From: SIG588 sp045591985
Lineage (GTDB): Bacteria; Bacillota; Clostridia; Oscillospirales; Acutalibacteraceae
DNA: 49,904 nt
Direction of reading: 5' to 3'
NCBI GenBank assembly: GCA_045591985.1
Contig: JAZNTV010000080.1
Coordinates: forward strand, 1-49,904
Shown here: positions 28,483 to 35,842 of the stretch, one piece after another
How the letters are laid out: each line of letters opens with the position of its first letter
How positions within the stretch are numbered: position 1 is the stretch's first letter
The notes under the pieces: generated by a model
The model's database searches: none
What the model saw: the letters and a program-made list of their open reading frames with translations, nothing else
What the model was told of the DNA's origin: nothing
Translations under genes and position numbers: made by a program

Positions 28483-29154
28483 TTACCAAATAAACGGTAA
28501 CAAGCGGTATTTCACCTTTTGCTTATATGCGCCATAACCGTCCAACTCTTGTTCAAGGAACGCTTCTTCGCCTTTGATCCGTTTGGCAATAAGAAACGGA
28601 TACAACAAAAGCACAAACAGCGCATAAATCGATCCCAATATCAACGGCATACTCAAAAACAAAAGGACGGTGGCACTATACATCGGATGTCGAACAATGC
28701 CATACAACCCCGTGTCGACCACGGTTTGTCCTTCTTGAACTTCAATGGTACGGCTGAGAAAGGTGTTTTCGCGCAACACCTCAGCATACAGTGCATACGC
28801 CAAAAGAAACAACGTCGCTCCTGTGAAAGACACCCATCGCGGTAACACATACCAACCGAAACGGTATCCCAACCCCGCAAGAACAAATGCAGCGATAAAC
28901 ATAAGACCACTGAGTTTTACAACCAAATCCTGATCCCTTTGCTTTTCTTTTGCGTTCAGACGCGATTGCAGAAGCGACGGGTTTTTACACATCATCACCA
29001 CCCCGGCCGCAAACATCGGCAGGAATAACACCCCCATAAGCAACCAACCGCCCATATACGCGAAGGATCCCGCACTTGCGAAGATCACCCCTCCGACCAA
29101 AACCACACCCAAAAGGAACTTCACCAGTGCGCTCACAAACAATGTTATTGTCAT
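28483..29154 (-). CDS. ICMT/PEMT-family membrane methyltransferase
   Basis: 223 residues with five or six hydrophobic segments and the C-terminal signature of isoprenylcysteine carboxyl/phospholipid methyltransferases: GLYGIVRHPMYSA, then RIKGEEAFLEQELDGYGAYKQKV (read as two parts) that form the SAM site. Bacterial members have few known substrates: lipids, isoprenoids or small thiols. It begins at ATG overlapping the stop of the zinc-ribbon gene (ATGA), so the two are coupled. Confidence 0.85.
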   Translation of the reverse strand: MTITLFVSALVKFLLGVVLVGGVIFASAGSFAYMGGWLLMGVLFLPMFAAGVVMMCKNPSLLQSRLNAKEKQRDQDLVVKLSGLMFIAAFVLAGLGYRFGWYVLPRWVSFTGATLFLLAYALYAEVLRENTFLSRTIEVQEGQTVVDTGLYGIVRHPMYSATVLLFLSMPLILGSIYALFVLLLYPFLIAKRIKGEEAFLEQELDGYGAYKQKVKYRLLPFIW

Positions 29155-29378
29155 GGCCTTTTCGCCTTCTTACTGTTTGCAATTTTTTCCATATCCTCTT
29201 TATCGATCCATTCTTCGGTAAACCCGCAGGCACAACAAACATAGCGGTTGACATTCACCGCCGAAAAAATGGTGTTACCCGTCATCACATTGTTTCCCGC
29301 CCCATATGCTCCCGCATAGCCGTCGATACGCACGATATTGCCGGAACGACATTTGGGACAACTCTTTGTATGTTTCAT
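29151..29378 (-). CDS. Small zinc-ribbon protein
   Basis: 75 residues starting MKHTKSCPKCRSGNIV. Two cysteine pairs, CPKC near the N-terminus and CCAC (YVCCACGFTEEWID) 35 residues later, fit a zinc ribbon; between them lies a Gly/Asn-rich loop (YAGAYGAGNNVMTGN). ATG 29378 follows AGGAGAG by eight bases; a GTG at 29387 sits on that site. Similar short proteins are annotated as hypothetical in Clostridia. It may bind nucleic acid or a protein partner; role unknown. Coupled to the downstream methyltransferase by a 4-base overlap. Confidence 0.75.
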   Translation of the reverse strand: MKHTKSCPKCRSGNIVRIDGYAGAYGAGNNVMTGNTIFSAVNVNRYVCCACGFTEEWIDKEDMEKIANSKKAKRP

Positions 29379-29399
29379 TTCACGCACTCTCCTGAGTTT

Positions 29400-30035
29400 T
29401 TAAACAGACAGATACACCGCCACCTGCTTGGCGATCTGTTGCATTCCGAGTTCCGTCGGATGACCGTTTTCTTTTTGAATGTTTGCCAGTTGCACCCACC
29501 GTACCCCCGCTTTATCACACGCTTCCGCAAAACCGTCGGTTATCTCTGCTTTCAGATCGGAATTGATGATCACAAGCACATTGTCCGCAACCGTTTCGGC
29601 GCGGTCGATCAAATGGCAAAAAGCAGGCAATACGCATTTCAGATCGTCTTCCGTCCGCTCGGAATAGGTAAGTTTTCCAATGGGTGCATCAATCCAGGAA
29701 TCGTTCGTCCCGCCGAAGATAAGCAGGGTATGGATCTTGTTGCTGTCAAAAAAGCCTTCCGCAACGTATTTGTCCATACGGTTTATAAAAGAGGACGCAA
29801 GCGGCAACGTTTCGCGCACCGTGTTGCAAATGGTCGAACCCGAAAAACTGTCGTTCAGCACAATATCCAAGTCGTTTTCGGCAGCCAATATACGCCACCA
29901 CGTTTTTTCAACACGGCTAACGACAGGTGCTTCTTTTCGATCTTCGGCATAATATGCATGATATCCCGACGGAATATATCCTGCAAAGGTGGAATAACTG
30001 TCTCCCATAATAAACACCGTACGCTTGTTGTTCAT
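29400..30035 (-). CDS. SGNH/GDSL hydrolase
   Basis: 211 residues, cytosolic by the lack of a signal peptide. SGNH blocks: GDSYSTF (block I nucleophile Ser), NDSFSGSTICN (block II Gly), FGGTND (block III Asn) and NGHPTELGMQQIA (block V, with His; the Asp is replaced by Asn-Gly). Members are esterases or acyl/acetyl hydrolases on lipids or sugars. ATG 30035 has GAGG eight bases upstream; GTG 30044 overlaps that site. First gene of the unit with zinc-ribbon protein, methyltransferase and flavin oxidase. No convincing promoter in the 92-base gap before it, although CCATAT/ATATGG repeats occur there. Confidence 0.85.
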   Translation of the reverse strand: MNNKRTVFIMGDSYSTFAGYIPSGYHAYYAEDRKEAPVVSRVEKTWWRILAAENDLDIVLNDSFSGSTICNTVRETLPLASSFINRMDKYVAEGFFDSNKIHTLLIFGGTNDSWIDAPIGKLTYSERTEDDLKCVLPAFCHLIDRAETVADNVLVIINSDLKAEITDGFAEACDKAGVRWVQLANIQKENGHPTELGMQQIAKQVAVYLSV

Positions 30036-30127
30036 TTTACACACCTCTTAACCATGGTTGACACCATATTCAATATATGGCGTATCCGCTTTGACAAATC
30101 AACATCCTTACCCGTTCAAAGAAGCAT

Positions 30128-31894
30128 TCACTTATGAACGCATTCCCGACACAACCCTACGACGCATTCATCTGTGATTTGTTTAGGTCGGCAAAGTTCA
30201 ATACCTACAACGCCGTATTTCCTCTGTTCTTCAACAGAATAATACTGTTCCATATCAGAAGGGGTCGCTTTATCGACATTTTCTGTAGTATAACCACACT
30301 TTAACAAAGGTAAAGATTTATACAATTCATTGAAAGTATTAAACCTATGCAATTTCGTAACTGTGGTATTAAGTGTTTCGCCGGTAGAGGTATTAGTAAA
30401 AATAATATTATCGCCCACTTTTACTTGCTGACGCTTTTCATCAAACAAACGAAGTTCAATCGTTTTCTCTCCACACTTTATCATTTCAAAGGGTGCAGAA
30501 TTTAATTTCATTTTGTGTACGTTGATTTGCCGACTTAATAATGCTACCGTTTCCACATGCGCGGTACGCGGGAACATATCCACGGGAGTGACCTTCTCAG
30601 TCGTATATCCGGATTCGGAAAGCAGTTTCAAATCGCGTGCCAGCGTTGCGGGATCGCACGAAACATACACCACGCGCGCAGGTGCCATCTCGACAATGGT
30701 TTGGATCACATCGGGGGTACACCCCTTGCGCGGCGGGTCGATGACCACCACGTCGGGACGAACGCCTTCGTCGCGCAACTTACGCGCCGCTTCGCCCGCA
30801 TCAGCACAGAGAAACCGTGCCGATTGCACACCGTTACGCTCGGCGTTGCGGCGCGCATCTTCCACCGCGGCAGGAACCACTTCCACGCCGATCAAGCGTT
30901 TCGCTTGGCTTGCCATTGAAAGGCCGATCGTACCCGTACCGCAATAGAGATCAAGTAACGTTTCTTCGCCGGTGAGTGCCGCAGCATCCGCCGCAAGACC
31001 GTACAGCACCTCGGCTTGGGTGCGATTTACTTGATAGAAGGAGCGCGGTGAAAGCGAGAAGGTCAGCCCACACAGGCGGTCTTCGATCGTACCGTCACCG
31101 AAAAGCGGAAATTCATCGTCGCCCAACACCACATTGGTATCTTTGCGGTTGATGTTGACCACCACCGTGTGCACACCTGCGACCCCGCGCAGGCGGGAAA
31201 CCAGGTCGTCGGTGTTCGGCAGACGGCCGCTCGTACACACAAGACACACCATGATCTGACCCGTTGCCTCCGCTTTACGGATATATACGTGGCGGAGCAA
31301 TCCGCTACCGTCTGTTTCGTTATACGCTTTGACCCCCGCCGTATTGCCCCACAAGGCAACGGCATTCAACACCTCTTCGAATTCCACGGGTTGCAAGCGA
31401 CAATCCCGCTGTTCCACCAAACGGTGACTACGCGGGGCATAAAAGCCGAAACGCAAACCATAATCCCCGTTCGCAACGGGATATTGAGCCTTGTTGCGAT
31501 ACCGTTCGGGCACGCTTCCTACGATGGGATCCGGTGTGATCGCCATGCCGCCGATACGCGAAAGGGCATCCGCCACACGTTGCCATTTATAGCGCAATTC
31601 CGCTTCATAGGTAACGTGGCGATACACGCATCCCCCACACGGCGCCGAAACCGGGCAACCGTCTTTTTCGATGGGCAGACGATCATCCCCGGCCGCAAGC
31701 AGTTGCTCCGCGCGACCGTAGGCAAAGCGTTTTTCCACCTTAACAATACGGCAAAGCACGCGGTCCCCCACAGCAGTGGCAGGAATGAATACCGCCATAC
31801 CTTTTTCGCCGTTTTCGAAGCAATGGGCAATTCCGCTCCCTTCGGAGGACATCGCCTCCACCGTAAGTTCCATAAAATCGTTCTTTTTTGGCAT
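30128..31894 (-). CDS. rlmD: 23S rRNA m5U methyltransferase RlmD fused to a C-terminal ASCH domain
   Basis: 588 residues. N-terminal TRAM domain (about 5-65), Fe-S cysteines CPVSAPCGGC plus DC in EQRDCRLQP, SAM-binding DLYCGTGTIGLS, DPPRKG, and the catalytic YVSCDPATLARDL; this is an RlmD/RumA-type enzyme methylating a uridine of 23S rRNA. After HVETVALLSRQ comes an ASCH domain (30131-30511): MKLNSAPFEMIKCGEKTIELR..., VKVGDNIIFTN, KYGVVGIEL, then a tail CVVGLCRECVHK. ASCH domains bind RNA or modified nucleosides and are usually separate proteins. The ASCH part is visibly AT-rich compared with the rest. ATG 31894 follows GAGG; eight bases after the CotH gene. Confidence 0.9.
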   Translation of the reverse strand: MPKKNDFMELTVEAMSSEGSGIAHCFENGEKGMAVFIPATAVGDRVLCRIVKVEKRFAYGRAEQLLAAGDDRLPIEKDGCPVSAPCGGCVYRHVTYEAELRYKWQRVADALSRIGGMAITPDPIVGSVPERYRNKAQYPVANGDYGLRFGFYAPRSHRLVEQRDCRLQPVEFEEVLNAVALWGNTAGVKAYNETDGSGLLRHVYIRKAEATGQIMVCLVCTSGRLPNTDDLVSRLRGVAGVHTVVVNINRKDTNVVLGDDEFPLFGDGTIEDRLCGLTFSLSPRSFYQVNRTQAEVLYGLAADAAALTGEETLLDLYCGTGTIGLSMASQAKRLIGVEVVPAAVEDARRNAERNGVQSARFLCADAGEAARKLRDEGVRPDVVVIDPPRKGCTPDVIQTIVEMAPARVVYVSCDPATLARDLKLLSESGYTTEKVTPVDMFPRTAHVETVALLSRQINVHKMKLNSAPFEMIKCGEKTIELRLFDEKRQQVKVGDNIIFTNTSTGETLNTTVTKLHRFNTFNELYKSLPLLKCGYTTENVDKATPSDMEQYYSVEEQRKYGVVGIELCRPKQITDECVVGLCRECVHK

Positions 31895-31902
31895 ACTGTT
31901 CC

Positions 31903-34866
31903 TCACTCGTACTGTGCGAGATACGCATCCATCTCTGCCTGCGTTAACCCAAAATAGGTCGGCAGATAGCCACTGCGATTCGTACAGGTCTCAATCAGAT
32001 GCTGTTTGGTTTGCGCCGTTTTCTTTTCGATAATTCCGCGCAACGTGCGACACTGGCTTTCCCACGCCGCCACCGTTCCCGGCTCGCCCCAGCGTGCAAT
32101 ATGCGCTTCCATTTCGGGCGCAATTTCTGCAATCAATTCATCGTAGATGGCAAGCAACCGTTCGGTCGCAAAGGTGGTGTGCAGATGGCGCAGATATTCA
32201 CTGATAAACTTGTCACGAAACGTATCGTTTTGCATCAACCCGCACATCAAGGTGGTATCGAACATCTTCGCAATACCGTGACCTGCGGGGTTGACTATCT
32301 CCTCGATCATGTTCCAATGGTAGGTAGAAGTGGAAAGCGCCCAATCCATATCAAACATCACCCACCGCCATTTGCCGTCCGACCGCACTTTGTAATACTT
32401 GATATTACCCGTGTCGGTGTTATTGAAGAAACTTTCGCAGATCCAGTAATTGATGAGTTCATCCACATCTACTTGTTCACATACGTATTGATAGTTTTCC
32501 TCGTCTTCTAAACTGTGGGTTTCTACAAATTCGAGCAACGCTTTATGGGCGTCGTACGAACCGGACATGATCATGTTGTTACCCTTGATCATGTCCATGT
32601 CGTCTTCCGCTACACCTGTGCGGTTGGAAACGTAGGATTCACAGATCTTTTCGCGCAGATCATAAAGGCCGTAGTATTCACCGTTGATATACACGATCAC
32701 CGGCTGGTAATCCATAATATCAAGATCCATTTGATCCTTCACGACCATAGCGGTAAACGCATCGCGAATGTGCACTTTATTGATATCCTGACCCGAATTG
32801 CGTAACACCAATTCGGAATACACATTGGTAGCGGAATCTCCGAAGAAGGGATAACATACTTCGGTCACACCGTATTTATCGCGCATATTGATGGACACAC
32901 TTTTTTGATTCTGCGCGCGGCTGTACTGCCCGAACACCTTGATACCGGCGTTAAACTCCAACTGCGCTTGTCCGTTTTCGTCTACATATTCCACGTGTAC
33001 AGGCTTTTCCCAGTCTTTCCAGTAGTTGGCTCCCACATGCGGGAAGGTTTCGGTATACCCCGGGCCGTCTGCAAAAATACCCGTATGATAATCGTAAAGA
33101 TTGGCAGGGTCGGTAGAAAGGAACATTACGGGCAACGTATGACGACTGCCGACAATGTAACTGCCTGCACTATCATCCGACGGCATAAAGCCGTCGCGCC
33201 ACGCTTTCGCACGAATAGTCATGGTTTTATCCACGGTAATAGGTGCCGTATAAAGCGGAGATTCTTTCGTCGGCGTGCTACCGTCAATCGTATAATGAAT
33301 TTCTGCATTCGGGCAGGTAATGGTCACTACAATCCCTGCTTCGGCATATCCGCTCGGTTCCGAAAACACGGGAGTTGCCACGGGACCGCGGTTGCCGCTT
33401 GCAGGATTTTCGGCCGCAGGGGTTGCCGCGGTGAAATAATACATTTTGTTGTCCGTCCCGCTGATGCGCCCGCACGATTGGCGGTCATCCAGTCGGCCGC
33501 TCGCAAAGCTGTCGGTCACTACACCGTCTTTATCGAAGAGATAGAGTTTTTCCCCATAGCGCGTGATACCGAACGTGGCAAATTGCTCGCCCGTGCTTGC
33601 GTTATATTCCTCTTCATCCGCACCGCAATAAACCACAAAATAGCCGCCCGCCTCAAGCGTAACATCGGGTAAAGCGCACCCGTTCTCGGCCGATTTATTG
33701 CCCGAGAGCCTGTATCCCGAAAGGGAAACAGGCTCTTTTGTCGGATTATACAGTTCCACAAAGTCATAGGTCTGTCCGTCAGACGCAGCAAGACCTGTGC
33801 GGTTGACCGCCGCCACTTCATTAATGATAAGAGCCTTACTCATGGGATACAGTGCACTGTTGATCTCATCGAAACCGGTCACGTTATTTTCGGAGGCAGG
33901 CGTGGTGCGAGCGAAAAATTTCCAACTGCTGCGATCAGGTGTACGCCCATAACTCAAATTGGAAGTCAGCGCAAATACGGGCACACTGTCGGCCACGCGT
34001 TTTGCCGTATCATATAACGTCAAGGTATCTTCTTTTCCGCTCAGGCTGAAATCGGCGTGCAATTCGCTGCCCGTAACGTAGGCGATCGTCTTGCCCGAAA
34101 GAAAAACCAGCAGATATTCACCCGCTGCCATCATCACATCGGGAAAGATCCATTTATCGTTCTTTGCGGCATCGTCCGAAAGCGCGAAACCTTGCAAACT
34201 AACGGCACTGTCGCCATAATTGTACAGTTCGACCCATGCGGAAAAATCACCGTCCACATCGGCTAATGTCACCGTATCCGACGTGGTATACTCGTTGATA
34301 CATATCGTGACCGAGGAGGTAGACACACTGGGTTGTGCCGCATCCGTCTTCAGACCCGAGTTGGCCGCCGCCGGTGTAGGCGTAGCAAAATACACGGTAT
34401 TCCCCGCCGTGTCGCTGCCGCAAGTGAGGTTTTCACCCAGGTTGATAATATCGACCTTAGAAAGGATATCCCCCTCGGGAGTATACAGATACACCGTCTC
34501 CCCCGTCGCTTTCAGTGAAAACGGCAGATGGACCACACGACCGGCTATATCGGTCGTGTCTTTACCGGAAGCGTATACCACCCAGTATTCCCCTGCTTTA
34601 ATGGTTATGGCGGGAAACACATATCGTTGCGGCTCATTGGCATCGTCTGTCAACGAAAAACCCGTAAGATCAATGTCTTTATCGGTTGGATTATACAGTT
34701 CCACCCAATCGGAGTAATCTCCGTCGGGATCGGCGAGAATACCGTTGTTTTGTGCCATTACTTCCGAAATGCACAGCGTTTTCATTGCTTTTTCCGACGG
34801 AGAACAACCCACAAGCACTCCCAAAAGCAACGCCAACACGGCACATAATGCCACAAACCGTTTCAT
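31903..34866 (-). CDS. Lipoprotein with three lamin-tail domains and a CotH kinase domain
   Basis: 987 residues, exported. Signal peptide ends in the lipobox LVGC (Cys21). Three lamin-tail domains follow (about 29-165, 182-325, 340-490), each with I(S/N)E...DFVELYNP-like and (A/S)GEYxVVY motifs; then a chitobiase-like/Fn3 segment (HYTIDGSTPTKESPLY, about 500-570), then a CotH kinase domain (about 575-940) with NGEYYGLYDLREKI, ESFFNNTDTGNIKYY and WVMFDMDWAL. CotH proteins phosphorylate secreted proteins; B. subtilis CotH acts on spore-coat CotB/CotG. The stop of popT abuts its ATG (TAAATG). Likely an outer-surface kinase; its target is unknown. Confidence 0.88.
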   Translation of the reverse strand: MKRFVALCAVLALLLGVLVGCSPSEKAMKTLCISEVMAQNNGILADPDGDYSDWVELYNPTDKDIDLTGFSLTDDANEPQRYVFPAITIKAGEYWVVYASGKDTTDIAGRVVHLPFSLKATGETVYLYTPEGDILSKVDIINLGENLTCGSDTAGNTVYFATPTPAAANSGLKTDAAQPSVSTSSVTICINEYTTSDTVTLADVDGDFSAWVELYNYGDSAVSLQGFALSDDAAKNDKWIFPDVMMAAGEYLLVFLSGKTIAYVTGSELHADFSLSGKEDTLTLYDTAKRVADSVPVFALTSNLSYGRTPDRSSWKFFARTTPASENNVTGFDEINSALYPMSKALIINEVAAVNRTGLAASDGQTYDFVELYNPTKEPVSLSGYRLSGNKSAENGCALPDVTLEAGGYFVVYCGADEEEYNASTGEQFATFGITRYGEKLYLFDKDGVVTDSFASGRLDDRQSCGRISGTDNKMYYFTAATPAAENPASGNRGPVATPVFSEPSGYAEAGIVVTITCPNAEIHYTIDGSTPTKESPLYTAPITVDKTMTIRAKAWRDGFMPSDDSAGSYIVGSRHTLPVMFLSTDPANLYDYHTGIFADGPGYTETFPHVGANYWKDWEKPVHVEYVDENGQAQLEFNAGIKVFGQYSRAQNQKSVSINMRDKYGVTEVCYPFFGDSATNVYSELVLRNSGQDINKVHIRDAFTAMVVKDQMDLDIMDYQPVIVYINGEYYGLYDLREKICESYVSNRTGVAEDDMDMIKGNNMIMSGSYDAHKALLEFVETHSLEDEENYQYVCEQVDVDELINYWICESFFNNTDTGNIKYYKVRSDGKWRWVMFDMDWALSTSTYHWNMIEEIVNPAGHGIAKMFDTTLMCGLMQNDTFRDKFISEYLRHLHTTFATERLLAIYDELIAEIAPEMEAHIARWGEPGTVAAWESQCRTLRGIIEKKTAQTKQHLIETCTNRSGYLPTYFGLTQAEMDAYLAQYE

Positions 34867-35694
34867 TTACACACACTCCCATTTATTTATCTGAAGTAGA
34901 ACATACGACAACACAGCCGCACCCAAAGCAAAAACGCCCATTATAGTCCCTTCGCCAACGCTTGTCGGTATAGGTAAAATCGGCCAAACCGACCCAAGCA
35001 ACATGCCCACAACGGAAAAGCTCATCCATCCGTGCGCTTTTTTGTAGATCCAGCCGAGCAAACGCGCCAACGAAATAAAAACAGCACCAAACCCCAAACC
35101 GATCAACAACAGTCGCGGGATATCCAAATCGTTTACCGCCACAAGCAACGGCTCGTATACGCCAAGCCCCATCAACACAAAGGCGGCACTCGTCCCCGGC
35201 AATACGCTGCCCAGTCCCAGTATACCGCCGCACACAAGAACAAGCCAATATGGCAATGTGCCGTCGGTCACACTGTATTGAAACCCCTGAAAAGTGGTTA
35301 CCCACGCCACTAATAACGCACAAGGCACGGTAGCCAGAAGATAACGCCATCGAAAACCATCACGCGCGGCTGTGCGAAACACCGACGGCAATGTCCCCGT
35401 AATCAGCCCGATAAAGACCGCACAGGTCATGGCGGTATAGTTTGAAAACAGGAACAGGATCAGTCGTCCAAACAACAACATTCCCAGTGCCACGCCTATA
35501 CCGAGCGGCGCTAAAAACTGCACCTTTCGCCGAAAGTCTTTCCAAAGGGTACCGATTGCGGCGGTAATCGGTTCATACAACCCGAAAACCACTGCAATCG
35601 CGCCGCCGCTGACGCCGGGAGCAATAGCCGCTATTCCCATCAAAAAACCTGTTAACATCATAAGAAAGAACGCACGCATTTCACTTTTCGCCAT
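34867..35694 (-). CDS. popT: DUF368 polyprenyl-phosphate transporter (PopT)
   Basis: 275 residues, about eight membrane segments in two inverted halves. The paired motifs APGVSGGA (about residues 25-32) and LPGTSAAF in the second half are those of DUF368. Members of this family (PopT) were shown to return undecaprenyl phosphate to the cytosolic face for wall synthesis, in parallel with DedA-type UptA. It starts at ATG behind AAGGGAG and has a consensus promoter. It leads the unit popT-CotH lipoprotein-rlmD. Confidence 0.92.
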   Translation of the reverse strand: MAKSEMRAFFLMMLTGFLMGIAAIAPGVSGGAIAVVFGLYEPITAAIGTLWKDFRRKVQFLAPLGIGVALGMLLFGRLILFLFSNYTAMTCAVFIGLITGTLPSVFRTAARDGFRWRYLLATVPCALLVAWVTTFQGFQYSVTDGTLPYWLVLVCGGILGLGSVLPGTSAAFVLMGLGVYEPLLVAVNDLDIPRLLLIGLGFGAVFISLARLLGWIYKKAHGWMSFSVVGMLLGSVWPILPIPTSVGEGTIMGVFALGAAVLSYVLLQINKWECV

Positions 35695-35725
35695 ACCGTT
35701 CTCCCTTCATTCGTATATCTACATT

Positions 35726-35754
35726 ATTATACCGCTTTTTGTTGTACAATGCAA
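35726..35754 (-). promoter_or_regulatory. Promoter of popT-CotH-rlmD
   Basis: Minus strand TTGCAT (35749-35754), 17-base spacer, TATAAT (35726-35731). Confidence 0.85.
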
Positions 35755-35798
35755 GGGTTCCGTCGGCAATTTTTCGCGTTTTTCCGCCAAAATAAACA

Positions 35799-35830
35799 CA
35801 ACGGCATTCGCATAAACGCGAATGCCGTTG
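35799..35830 (-). terminator. Terminator of the ctsR-clpC operon
   Basis: A 13-bp perfect stem (CAACGGCATTCGC, 35799-35811, with its complement at 35818-35830) lies 12 bases after the clpC stop. On the minus strand it is followed by TGTTTATTTT. Confidence 0.75.
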
Positions 35831-35842
35831 CAGATGATTGAT

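Noticed and set aside
30036..30127. Promoter for the SGNH hydrolase unit
   Set aside because: TTGATT and TATATT boxes occur but are 19 bases apart; the CCATAT/ATATGG repeat is short. Not strong enough to list.
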